Assembly (NCBI RefSeq): GCF_003205615.1
Contig: NZ_PYBV01000003.1
Span: forward strand, 189,135 to 253,134
DNA: 64,000 nt
Origin: Micromonospora arborensis
Lineage (GTDB): Bacteria > Actinomycetota > Actinomycetes > Mycobacteriales > Micromonosporaceae
Direction of reading: 5' to 3'
Shown: positions 25,827-35,805 of the stretch, piece by piece
How the letters are laid out: each line of letters starts with the position of its first letter
Numbering within the stretch: position 1 is the stretch's first letter
Program-made: the position numbers and the translations under genes
Notes under the pieces: model-generated
What the model saw: the letters and a program-made list of their open reading frames with translations, nothing else
Database searches by the model: none
Told to the model about the DNA's origin: nothing

Positions 25827-25830
<4 letters not shown>
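25066..25830 (-). CDS. sdhB: Succinate dehydrogenase/fumarate reductase iron-sulfur subunit
   Basis: This 254-aa subunit passes electrons from the flavin to the haem/quinone site. The N-terminal [2Fe-2S] domain has [10 protein letters not shown] and a distal Cys in TACQLH. The C-terminal domain carries [15 protein letters not shown] and [10 protein letters not shown] for the other clusters. GTG 25830 overlaps the sdhA stop by 4 nt (GTGA), so translation is coupled. It is the last gene of the operon; a strong hairpin follows. Confidence 0.96.
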
Positions 25831-27764
<1,934 letters not shown>

Positions 27765-27765
27765 G

Positions 27766-28455
27766 TCAGGACACCAATCCGGTGAGTACGGCGAACGGGA
27801 CCACCAGGTATCCGGCGCAGAGCGCCACGGCGAGGACGAGCGCGCCGGCGCGCGCCCGGCGCTCGCCCCGTGGCGTCTGCTGGCCGAGGCTGCGGAACGC
27901 GCTGTACGCGCCGTGGCGCAGGTGGAAGCCGACCGTGACGATCGCCAGGGTGTAGAAGAGCGTGACGTACCAGCGCTCCGGCGCGAAGTCGGCGACGACG
28001 TTGCCGTACGGGTTGCTGGCGTCGCCCTGCGGGTTCAGGTGACCGGTGGTCAGGTCCAGGATGTGGTAGATCACGAAGAGCAGGATGATCACGCCACCCC
28101 AGCGCATCGTGCGGGCCGCGTAGCTGCCCCGGACCTTCTTGCGGTGGGCGTACTTCACCGGGCGGGCGGCGCGTGCGCGCCGGGCCAGCACGGTGGCGGC
28201 GACGATGTGGGCCACCACGGCGACGGTGAGCACGGTGCGCTGGATCCACAGGTACCAGGTGTGGGGCAGTAGTGGCGTGCCGATGTCGCGCAGCCAGTGC
28301 GCGTAGTGGTCGAACGAGGTCTCCCCCGTGAAGATCTTCAGGTTCCCCAGCATGTGTACGACGAGGAACAGCACCAGCAGGATGCCCGTCACCGCCATGA
28401 CGGCCTTGAGGCCGACGTTCGAGCGGATGGGCGACCGAGTTTTCGTGATTACCAC
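27766..28455 (-). CDS. sdhC: Succinate dehydrogenase cytochrome b subunit (SdhC, five-helix type)
   Basis: This 229-aa membrane anchor has about five hydrophobic helices (for example [20 protein letters not shown] and [17 protein letters not shown]) with haem-ligand-like His in each. A single anchor gene, with no sdhD, fits the di-haem type. GTG 28455 is chosen because a TAGCGT -10 box (28463-28468, minus strand) lies 7 nt upstream, predicting a leaderless operon mRNA; the longer frame to 28500 would begin upstream of this promoter. Divergent from the LysR gene. Confidence 0.93.
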   Translation of the reverse strand: MVITKTRSPIRSNVGLKAVMAVTGILLVLFLVVHMLGNLKIFTGETSFDHYAHWLRDIGTPLLPHTWYLWIQRTVLTVAVVAHIVAATVLARRARAARPVKYAHRKKVRGSYAARTMRWGGVIILLFVIYHILDLTTGHLNPQGDASNPYGNVVADFAPERWYVTLFYTLAIVTVGFHLRHGAYSAFRSLGQQTPRGERRARAGALVLAVALCAGYLVVPFAVLTGLVS

Positions 28456-28462
28456 AGGACCG

Positions 28463-28468
28463 ACGCTA
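28463..28468 (-). promoter_or_regulatory. -10 box of sdhCAB
   Basis: TAGCGT on the minus strand, 7 nt before the sdhC GTG. Confidence 0.6.
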
Positions 28469-28513
28469 GGAGCACTTCGATCAGTCGTCCAATGCATCAA
28501 AGTCGTAGTGTTG

Positions 28514-28528
28514 ATAGCCGTAAGCTAT
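28514..28528. promoter_or_regulatory. LysR-type operator ATAGC-N5-GCTAT
   Basis: This perfect inverted repeat has the T-N11-A form of LysR-type binding sites. It overlaps the likely -10 box TAAGCT (28521-28526) of the LysR gene and lies ~45 nt upstream of the sdhC -10 box, so one protein could repress its own gene and affect sdhCAB. Confidence 0.65.
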
Positions 28529-28532
28529 TTAG

Positions 28533-29462
28533 ATGCAGCTCCATCAGCTCAGGTACTTCGTTGCGGTGGCCGAAGTACGACATTTCACCCAAGCCGCCGA
28601 TCTGGTCGGCATAACTCAGCCGTCTCTCAGTAAGCAAATTCACGCTCTGGAGGCCGACCTCGGGGCCCCGTTGTTCGAGCGGCTAAGGGGCAACATCGCC
28701 CTCACCGCGGCGGGCGAGGTGCTGCTGCCGTTGGCCACCCGGATCCTCGCCGACGTGGAGACCGCGACCCGCGAGGTGCAGGAGTTGGTCGGGCTGCGCC
28801 GGGGGCGGGTCCGCCTCGGGGCCACCCCGAGCCTGGCCACCTCGCTCGCCCCGCCGGTGCTGCGCCGGTTCCGCGACGCGCACCCCACCGTCGACCTCCG
28901 CGTCGAGGAGAGCGGTTCCCAGGATCTGGTGCGCGACCTGCTCCGCGGCGACCTCGACCTGGCTCTGATCATCATGCCGGCCCAGGGCGCCGACCCCGGC
29001 CTGCGCGTCGATCCGATCCTGCGGGAGAGCCTGGTGGTGGCCTCGGTGGGGAAGGTTCCGACCGCGTCGACGGCCGGGGAGTTGCACATCACCGACCTGC
29101 GCGGCCAGCCGATGGTCATGTTCCGCGAGGGGTACGACCTGCGCGACGCCACCATCCAGGCGTGTCGCGAGGCGGGCTTCGAGCCGACCTTCGCGGTGGA
29201 CGGCGGCGAGATGGACGCGGTGCTCAGCTTCGTCGAGGCGGGGCTCGGTATCGCGCTCGTGCCGGGCATCGTGCTGGCCCGCCGGCCGGGCGTGCGGATC
29301 ACCCCCCTCGCCCCGCCCGGGGTGCGGCGGACCATCGCGGTGGCCCGTCGGCGCGACATCGTGCCGACGCACGCCGGTCGGGAGCTCCGGCGGATCCTGC
29401 TCGACTACATACAGTCGGCGATCGACCGTGACGACCTACCGCCGGGTGTGGATCCGCTCTGA
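28533..29462 (+). CDS. LysR-family transcriptional regulator
   Basis: This 309-aa regulator has an N-terminal winged helix-turn-helix (QLRYFVAVAEVRHFTQAAD, then ITQPSLSKQIHALEADLG) and a C-terminal effector domain from about residue 90 (VRLGATPSLATSLAPPVLRR). It is divergent from sdhCAB, with the two starts 77 nt apart. ATG 28533 has no ribosome site and lies 6 nt after TAAGCT, so it is probably leaderless. Relatives near sdh act in central metabolism, but the effector is unknown. Confidence 0.9.
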   Translation: MQLHQLRYFVAVAEVRHFTQAADLVGITQPSLSKQIHALEADLGAPLFERLRGNIALTAAGEVLLPLATRILADVETATREVQELVGLRRGRVRLGATPSLATSLAPPVLRRFRDAHPTVDLRVEESGSQDLVRDLLRGDLDLALIIMPAQGADPGLRVDPILRESLVVASVGKVPTASTAGELHITDLRGQPMVMFREGYDLRDATIQACREAGFEPTFAVDGGEMDAVLSFVEAGLGIALVPGIVLARRPGVRITPLAPPGVRRTIAVARRRDIVPTHAGRELRRILLDYIQSAIDRDDLPPGVDPL

Positions 29463-29627
29463 TCGGTCAGGTTTTCAACCCGCTGGGTTAATTCGTCCTT
29501 AAGCCGCCAGTATCACCGTCGGTGTCGATGATGGTCACCTATGGTGGGTTCTTGCATGGGCAAAAGCCCCATTCATCTCAGGAGAGCTCACCGGTGGACG
29601 TTCCCCCCGCCGGCAGGGAGGCTATAC

Positions 29628-30668
29628 ATGAGAATCCTGGTTACCGGTGGCGCTGGCTTCATCGGGTCGCATTTCGCGCGGAGTCTGCTCGCCGGGCGCT
29701 ACGTCGGCTTCGAGCACTGCGACGTGACGGTGATCGACAAGCTGACCTACGCCAGTGATCGGGCCAACCTGCCGGCCGCGCACCCCCGCTTGACGTTCGT
29801 CCGCGGGGACATCTGCGACCGACAGCTGCTCGCCGACGTGGTGCCGGGGCATGACGCCGTGGTGCACTTCGCCGCCGAGTCCCACGTCGACCGGTCCATC
29901 GACGACCCGGCACCGTTCTTCGAAACCAACGTGATGGGCTCGCACCACCTGCTGGCGGCGTGCGCCCGCGGTGGGGTCGGCCGGGTGGTGCACGTCTCCA
30001 CCGACGAGGTGTACGGCACGATCAGCGAGGGCTCCTGGAACGAGAGCTGCGTGCTGGAGCCCAACTCTCCGTACGCGGCGTCCAAGGCCGCCAGCGACCA
30101 CGTGGTCCGCTCCTACTGGCGCACGTACGACGTGGACGTGTCGATCACCCGCTGCGCCAACAACTACGGCCCGTACCAGCACGTGGAGAAGGTCATTCCG
30201 CGTTTCGTCACCAGCCTGCTCACCGGCCAGGACATCACCCTGCACGGCGACGGCAGCGCGGTCCGCGAGTGGCTGCACGTGGACGACCACTGTCTGGCCA
30301 TCGCGCTGGTGCTGGCCAAGGGCCGTGCCGGCGAGGTCTACAACATCGGCGGCGACATCGAGCTCACCAACCACGCACTGGCCGAGCGGATCCTCCGGCT
30401 GGCCGGTGCCGACTGGGACCGGGTCCGGCATGTGGCGGACCGCAAGGTGCAGGACCAGCGTTACTCGCTGGACTACCGCAAGATCTCCGAAGAGCTCGGC
30501 TTCGAGCCGCAGATCCGGTTCGACGACGGGCTGGCCGAGGTCTTCCGCTGGTACCGGGAGAACTGGACCTGGTGGGCGCCGGCCGCCGCGGAGGCCCGCG
30601 GCACGGCCCGGACCAACGCCGTTCGCAGCGTCCCGGCCGCCAGGGCGCTTTCCGTCCACTCGCACTGA
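29628..30668 (+). CDS. rmlB: dTDP-glucose 4,6-dehydratase (RmlB-like)
   Basis: This 346-aa extended SDR has VTGGAGFIGSHFARSLL at the N-terminus, HFAAESHVDRSIDDP, the substrate motif VSTDEVYGTI and the YAASK active-site Tyr-Lys pair; NNYGPYQHVEKVIPRF is typical of RmlB. It makes dTDP-4-keto-6-deoxy-glucose. GGGAGG lies 7 nt before ATG 29628. No rmlA, rmlC, rmlD or glycosyltransferase lies beside it, so partners must be elsewhere. The enzyme acts on dTDP- rather than UDP-sugars, so it is not an obvious member of the glycan locus near position 1. Confidence 0.92.
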   Translation: MRILVTGGAGFIGSHFARSLLAGRYVGFEHCDVTVIDKLTYASDRANLPAAHPRLTFVRGDICDRQLLADVVPGHDAVVHFAAESHVDRSIDDPAPFFETNVMGSHHLLAACARGGVGRVVHVSTDEVYGTISEGSWNESCVLEPNSPYAASKAASDHVVRSYWRTYDVDVSITRCANNYGPYQHVEKVIPRFVTSLLTGQDITLHGDGSAVREWLHVDDHCLAIALVLAKGRAGEVYNIGGDIELTNHALAERILRLAGADWDRVRHVADRKVQDQRYSLDYRKISEELGFEPQIRFDDGLAEVFRWYRENWTWWAPAAAEARGTARTNAVRSVPAARALSVHSH

Positions 30669-30705
30669 CGGCCTCGGCTCGACCGCCCTTGTGAAACAGG
30701 CCCTC

Positions 30706-30738
30706 GGCCGCTGACCGGGCCCAGCCCGGTCAGCGGCC
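30706..30738. terminator. Bidirectional terminator hairpin between rmlB and hrpA
   Basis: A perfect 15-bp stem (30706-30720 with 30724-30738) and CCA loop. The right arm contains the hrpA stop codon. Confidence 0.85.
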
Positions 30739-33700
30739 CTCGGCGTCGTCCATCGCGCGGTAGATCCGCTGCTCAGAGACGGGGTACGGGGTGCCGAGCG
30801 CCTGGGCGAAGACGTTCACCCGCAACTCCTCGATCATCCAGCGGATCTGCCGGACGGCCGTCTCCTGCCGGCGTGCCGGCGCCAGGTTGGCGAGCAGGTC
30901 GGCGTACTCCTTCTGCACCACCGCGACCCGGTCCTGCTGCTGGCGGTCGCGCTGCGGGTTGCCGCCGAGGCGGTCCAGCCGGCGCTCGATGGCGGTGAGG
31001 TAGCGCAGCAGGTCGGGCAGCCGGGCGTACCCGGTCTCGGTGATGAAACCCGCGTGCACCAGCCCGGCGAGCTGGTTGCGGATGTCGGCCAGCGCGGCCA
31101 CCACGGCGAGGTTGCGGGTGGCGCCGAGCCGCTGCTCCACGGTGTACGCGGCGGCGAGGACCTTGCGAACCCGGTCCATCACCTCGACCACGGTGTCGAC
31201 CAGGTCGGCGCGGACCTTGTCGCGCAGAGCCGCGAACCCGTCGGCGTCCCAGGCCGGCCCGCCGGCGGCACCGATCAGCCGGTCGATGGCCGCGCCCGCC
31301 GCGTCCTCGATCAACTCCTGCACGCCGCCGTGCGGGTTGCGGCTCAGCGCCAGCTTCGCCTCGTTGCTCAGCCGCCCCTGCAAAAACCGCGCCGGGGACG
31401 GCACGGTGAGCCGCAGCAGCCGGCGGGTGCCGGCCCAGTGCGACGCCTCCGCCTCGGCGGGGGAGTCGAACACCTTCACCCCCACGGTGGCGCCCTCGTC
31501 GACCAGCGCCGGGTACGCGGTCACCGCGTATCCGGCGCGGACCTGCTCGATGGTCCGCGGCAGGGTGCCGATGCTCCACTCGCGCAGCCCGGTACGGGCC
31601 ACCTCCGGCGCGGCGGCCGCCACCACCTGGCGTACCTCCTGGCGGAGTTGACGTTGCAGGGCCGGCAGGTCCTTGCCCTCGGCGACCGGCTTCTCGTCGT
31701 CGCCCAGCACCCGGAACGTGACCCGGAGGTGCGCGGGGAGCTTGCCCGGCTCCCAGGCGTCGCGCGGCACGGTCACACCTGTCATCCGGCGCAGCTCCCG
31801 GGTGAGCGCGTCCAGCAGCGACTCCTCCCCGGGCTTGATCGCCGCGAGCGCGGCCCGGGCGTAGTCCGGCACCGGTACGAAGTTGCGGCGTACCGCCTTG
31901 GGCAGCGAGCGGATCAGCGCGATCACCGTCTCCTCGCGCAGCCCCGGCACCTGCCAGTCGAAGCTCTCCGCCGGCACCTGGTTGAGCAGCGGCAGCGGGA
32001 TGTCCACGGTGACGCCGTCGGTCGGTGTGCCCGGCTCGAAGCGGTAGGTGAGCGGCAGGCTCACCCCGTCGGCCTGCCACTCGTCCGGGTAGTCGCTCTC
32101 GTCGACCCCCGGCCGGCCGTCGTTGACCAGCACGTCCCGGGTGAAGGTGAGCAGGTCGGGCCGTTCCCGGCGGGTCGTCTTCCACCAGCTGTCGAAGTGC
32201 CGGCCGGAGGACACGTCGGCCGGGATCCGCTGGTCGTAGAAGCCGAAGATGGTTTCGTCGTCGACCAGGATGTCCCGGCGTCGGGCCCGGCTCTCCAACT
32301 CCTCGATCTCGGCGAGCAGCCGCTTGTTGTCCGACCAGAACTGGTGATGGGTCTGCCAGTCGCCCTCGACGAGGGCGTGCCGGATGAACAGCTCCCGGCT
32401 CAGCGTCGGATCGATCCGCCCGAAGTTGACCTTGCGGGAGGTGACCAGCGGGACGCCGTACAGGGTGACCTTCTCGTAGGCCATCACCGCGGCCTGCTTC
32501 TTCTCCCAGTGCGGCTCGCTGTAGCTGCGCTTGACCAGGTGCTGCGCCAGCGGCTCGACCCACTCCGGTTCGACCCGGCCGGCGATCCGGCCCCAGAGCC
32601 GGGAGGTCTCCACCAACTCGGCGGCCATCACCCAGCGCGGCGGCTTCTTGAACAGCGCCGAGCCGGGGAAGACGGCGAACTTCGCGCCCCGCGCGCCCAG
32701 GTACTCGTGTTTCTGCGCGTCCTTCAGACCGATGTGGGACAGCAGGCCGGGCAGCAGCGACTGGTGCACCTTCGGGGTGTCGATCTCCTCCGGCAGGTCC
32801 GCGCCGCCCCGGCGGCTCTCGCCCCGGCCGGCGTCCGCGTCGCCCGAGGTGTCGCGCGCCGACCGCCCACCGCGCCGGTCGCCGTCGGCCGGGGTACGCA
32901 GCACCTGGCGCAGTTGACTGACGATGTCCTGCCATTCGCGGATCCGCAGGTAGTTCAGGTACTCCGCCTTGCACATCCGGCGGAACGCGCTGGAGGACAA
33001 CGCCCGCTGCTGCTCCCGCAGGTAACGCCAGAGGTTGAGGAAGGCGACGAAGTCCGATTCCTTGTCGGCGAACCGGGCGTGCGCCTGGTCGGCCTGGGCC
33101 TGCTTCTCGGCCGGCCGCTCCCGCGGGTCCTGGATGGAGAGCGCGGCGGCGATCACCAACACCTCGGTGGCGCAGCCGTTGCGCTCGCCCTCGACCACCA
33201 TCCGGGCCAGCCGCGGGTCGACCGGCAACTGGGCCAGGCGCCGGCCCAGCGTGGTGAGCCGCTTCGCCGGGTCGGCCTCGGTCGGGTCCAACGCGCCCAG
33301 CTCGTGCAGCAGGTTGACGCCGTCGGTGATGTTGCGCCGGTCCGGTGGGTCGATGAACGGGAACGCGGCGAGGTCGCCCAGCCCGATCGCGGTCATCTGC
33401 AGGATGACCGACGCCAGGTTGGTGCGCAGGATCTCCGGGTCGGTGAACTCGGGCCGGGATCCGAAGTCCTGCTCGTCGTAGAGGCGGATGCAGATGCCGT
33501 CCGAGGTGCGGCCGCAGCGGCCCTTGCGCTGGTTGGCCGACGCCTGGGAGATCGGCTCGATCGGCAGCCGCTGCACCTTGAGGCGGCTGGAGTAGCGGGA
33601 GATGCGGGCGGTGCCCGGGTCGACCACGTACTTGATGCCGGGCACGGTCAGCGAGGTCTCCGCGACGTTGGTGGCGAGCACCACCCGGCGCGAGTTGTGC

Positions 33701-34806
33701 GCGGCGAAGACCCGGTGCTGCTCGGCGCTGGAGAGTCGCGCGTACAGCGGCAGGATCTCGGTGCCGAGCAGCGAGCGTTTCGTCTGCACCAGTTTGCCGA
33801 GCGCGTCCGCGGTGTCCCGAATCTCCCGTTCACCGCTGAGGAAGACCAGGATGTCGCCGGGACCCTCGGCGGCCAACTCCTCGACGGCGTCGCCGATCGC
33901 CTGGATCTGGTCGCGGACGGTCTCCTCGTCGCCCTCGCCGTCGCCGTCCTCCTCGCCCTCGGCGAGTTCGAGCAGCGGCCGGTAGCGGACCTCCACCGGG
34001 TAGGTCCGCCCGGAGACCTCGACCACCGGCGCCGGTACGCCCTCCGGCTCGTCGGCGGTGGGTGGGCCGGCGAAGTGGCGGGCGAACCGGTCGGTCTCGA
34101 TGGTCGCCGAGGTGATGATCACCTTGAGGTCGGGTCGCCGGGGGAGCAGCTCCCGCAGGTACCCGAGGATGAAGTCGATGTTGAGGCTGCGCTCGTGCGC
34201 CTCGTCAATGATCAACGTGTCGTACTGGCGGAGCATCCGGTCGGTCTGCAGCTCGGCCAGCAGGATGCCGTCGGTCATCAACTTGACCAGGCTGCGTTCG
34301 CTGACCTGATCGGTGAAGCGCACCTTGTAGCCGACCACGTCACCCAACTCGGTGCCCAGCTCGTCGGCGATCCGGTCGGCCACCGTCCGGGCCGCCAACC
34401 GCCGAGGCTGGGTGTGCCCGATCAGGCCGTGCACCCCCCGCCCCAACTCCAGGCAGATCTTGGGCAGCTGGGTCGTCTTGCCGGAACCGGTCTCGCCCGC
34501 CACGATCACCACCTGGTGATCACGGATGGCGGCGGCGATGTCGTCCTTGCGCTCACTGACCGGCAAGCCCGCCGGGTACGTGATCACGGGCACCGCCGCC
34601 CGCCGGGCGGCCAGGCGCTGTTCGGCTCGTTCGACCTCGGCGGTGATCTCGGTCAACGCCGACTCCCGGCGCTGCGGGTCACGCAGCTTCCGGGCACCGT
34701 CCAGCCGCCGCTGGAGCCGACGCTGGTCGCGGAACATCAGAGCGGAGAGACGGCGGTGCAACTCGCGAACCGGGTCGGTCGCGGCGGAGGCGGTTGGATT
34801 CTGCAT
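30730..34806 (-). CDS. hrpA: ATP-dependent RNA helicase HrpA
   Basis: This 1358-aa DEAH-box helicase has Walker A in IVAGETGSGKTTQLPKICLE, DEAH in TLIIDEAHERSLNIDFILGYL and motif VI in QRKGRCGRTSDG. The HA2 and OB-like domains follow, then the DUF3418 C-terminal half typical of HrpA. It unwinds RNA, with roles in mRNA processing and ribosome rescue in relatives. ATG 34806 is the start. Its stop codon sits inside the terminator hairpin. Confidence 0.96.
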   Translation of the reverse strand: MQNPTASAATDPVRELHRRLSALMFRDQRRLQRRLDGARKLRDPQRRESALTEITAEVERAEQRLAARRAAVPVITYPAGLPVSERKDDIAAAIRDHQVVIVAGETGSGKTTQLPKICLELGRGVHGLIGHTQPRRLAARTVADRIADELGTELGDVVGYKVRFTDQVSERSLVKLMTDGILLAELQTDRMLRQYDTLIIDEAHERSLNIDFILGYLRELLPRRPDLKVIITSATIETDRFARHFAGPPTADEPEGVPAPVVEVSGRTYPVEVRYRPLLELAEGEEDGDGEGDEETVRDQIQAIGDAVEELAAEGPGDILVFLSGEREIRDTADALGKLVQTKRSLLGTEILPLYARLSSAEQHRVFAAHNSRRVVLATNVAETSLTVPGIKYVVDPGTARISRYSSRLKVQRLPIEPISQASANQRKGRCGRTSDGICIRLYDEQDFGSRPEFTDPEILRTNLASVILQMTAIGLGDLAAFPFIDPPDRRNITDGVNLLHELGALDPTEADPAKRLTTLGRRLAQLPVDPRLARMVVEGERNGCATEVLVIAAALSIQDPRERPAEKQAQADQAHARFADKESDFVAFLNLWRYLREQQRALSSSAFRRMCKAEYLNYLRIREWQDIVSQLRQVLRTPADGDRRGGRSARDTSGDADAGRGESRRGGADLPEEIDTPKVHQSLLPGLLSHIGLKDAQKHEYLGARGAKFAVFPGSALFKKPPRWVMAAELVETSRLWGRIAGRVEPEWVEPLAQHLVKRSYSEPHWEKKQAAVMAYEKVTLYGVPLVTSRKVNFGRIDPTLSRELFIRHALVEGDWQTHHQFWSDNKRLLAEIEELESRARRRDILVDDETIFGFYDQRIPADVSSGRHFDSWWKTTRRERPDLLTFTRDVLVNDGRPGVDESDYPDEWQADGVSLPLTYRFEPGTPTDGVTVDIPLPLLNQVPAESFDWQVPGLREETVIALIRSLPKAVRRNFVPVPDYARAALAAIKPGEESLLDALTRELRRMTGVTVPRDAWEPGKLPAHLRVTFRVLGDDEKPVAEGKDLPALQRQLRQEVRQVVAAAAPEVARTGLREWSIGTLPRTIEQVRAGYAVTAYPALVDEGATVGVKVFDSPAEAEASHWAGTRRLLRLTVPSPARFLQGRLSNEAKLALSRNPHGGVQELIEDAAGAAIDRLIGAAGGPAWDADGFAALRDKVRADLVDTVVEVMDRVRKVLAAAYTVEQRLGATRNLAVVAALADIRNQLAGLVHAGFITETGYARLPDLLRYLTAIERRLDRLGGNPQRDRQQQDRVAVVQKEYADLLANLAPARRQETAVRQIRWMIEELRVNVFAQALGTPYPVSEQRIYRAMDDAEGR

Positions 34807-34954
34807 GTCGTGCCCAAGGATAGGCAGCCCGGCGGCGCACCGCCTGCGGGTTATCGCCCGGCCGGCCCTCCCGGGTTGTCGCCCGGCCGGCCCTTCGACG
34901 GCCGGGCCGGGGACCTAGAGTTGGCGGCCGACGTTCGAGTGCTGGGGGGCCGGG

Positions 34955-35323
34955 ATGACGATGCGGGACACCGACCGGGCGTTGGTGCAGGCCGCCACGG
35001 CGGTTTCCAAACTGCGTTGCCGCAGCCAGAGGCACACCGTCGCGTCGGCCGTCCGGACCGCCGACGGGCGGGTCTTCACGGGTGTGAACGTCCACCACAC
35101 CGCCGGCGGGTCCTGCGCCGAGCTGGTCGTGATCGGCACCGCCGCGACGCAGGGCGTGACGGAGCTGGAGACGATCGTCACGGTGGCCGATCGGGGCCGT
35201 GAGGTCGCCGCGCCGTGTGCGGGGTGCCGGCAGGTGCTGCGGGACCACTTCCCGTCCCTGCGGGTGATCGTCGGCGAGCTGGACGCCCTGCGGGTGGTCG
35301 AGATCGGCGAGCTGCCCGGCTGA
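34955..35323 (+). CDS. Blasticidin-S-deaminase-like cytidine deaminase family protein
   Basis: This 122-aa zinc deaminase has the His/Cys-Ala-Glu and PCxxC pair as SCAELVVIGTAA and APCAGCRQVLRDHFP. The SCAELV(V/I)GTAA context is closer to blasticidin-S deaminase than to housekeeping cytidine deaminase; the substrate is inference. A TAGAGT -10 box at 34916-34921 gives a ~30-nt leader; GGGGGG precedes ATG 34955. Divergent from hrpA, convergent with the YCII gene. Confidence 0.88.
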   Translation: MTMRDTDRALVQAATAVSKLRCRSQRHTVASAVRTADGRVFTGVNVHHTAGGSCAELVVIGTAATQGVTELETIVTVADRGREVAAPCAGCRQVLRDHFPSLRVIVGELDALRVVEIGELPG

Positions 35324-35325
35324 CG

Positions 35326-35685
35326 TCAGTCGCCGGTCGCCGCCTCCAGCATCGACCGGGGCAGCGGGACGCCCTCGAACCGCACGTTGCCCTCCGGCAC
35401 CATCCAGCTCATCACCTGGACGGCCAGCCGTCCGGCACGCACCGCCGGGTCGTTGGCGTAGAGAGCGCGCGCATCGTCCGGGGCGATGGAGAGCACGACG
35501 AAACCCCGCAGCCGGTCGTCGTCGGGGTGCAGGAACGGCCCGGTCGCCAGCACCAGCCCCTGCTCCACGAGCCCCGCCTGGTGGGCCAGGTGCGCGTCCT
35601 GCAACCGGTCGATCGCGTCCTGCGGCAGCTCCGGCGGGTCCGCTGGTCGGGCCAGGAGGACGACCGTGTGCTGGTCGAATCGCAT
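35326..35685 (-). CDS. YciI/YCII-domain protein
   Basis: This 119-aa protein has the YCII layout: FDQHTVVLLARPADPPELP, a helix ending AHLAHQAGLVEQGLVLATGP, and FVVLSIAPDDARALYANDPAV. Family members are small alpha-beta enzymes or binding proteins of unclear role. ATG 35685 is chosen because TAGGGT (35692-35697, minus strand) lies 6 nt upstream, a leaderless arrangement; the frame has another start 6 nt earlier. Confidence 0.8.
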   Translation of the reverse strand: MRFDQHTVVLLARPADPPELPQDAIDRLQDAHLAHQAGLVEQGLVLATGPFLHPDDDRLRGFVVLSIAPDDARALYANDPAVRAGRLAVQVMSWMVPEGNVRFEGVPLPRSMLEAATGD

Positions 35686-35805
35686 GTCCACACCCTATGA
35701 CGCTAATGTCCCTCTTCTGGGTGTCATTGGCCCTTCTGTCGCACCTGTTCCCGTCCGCGAAACTCATTCTCTTATCGAGGATCGGACGCGAAGGGGAGAT
35801 GTGAC

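Noticed and set aside
29628..30668. RmlB as a sign of an antibiotic or deoxysugar gene cluster
   Set aside because: No other deoxysugar or tailoring gene lies nearby; neighbours are LysR and hrpA.
31054..35202. 1382-aa plus-strand frame opposite hrpA
   Set aside because: It is antisense to hrpA; the protein is a low-complexity Arg/Gly/Val string caused by the GC-rich third positions of the real gene.
34955..35323. Housekeeping cytidine deaminase (cdd)
   Set aside because: The SCAELVVIGTAA context is closer to blasticidin-S deaminase; the function is left as family-level.
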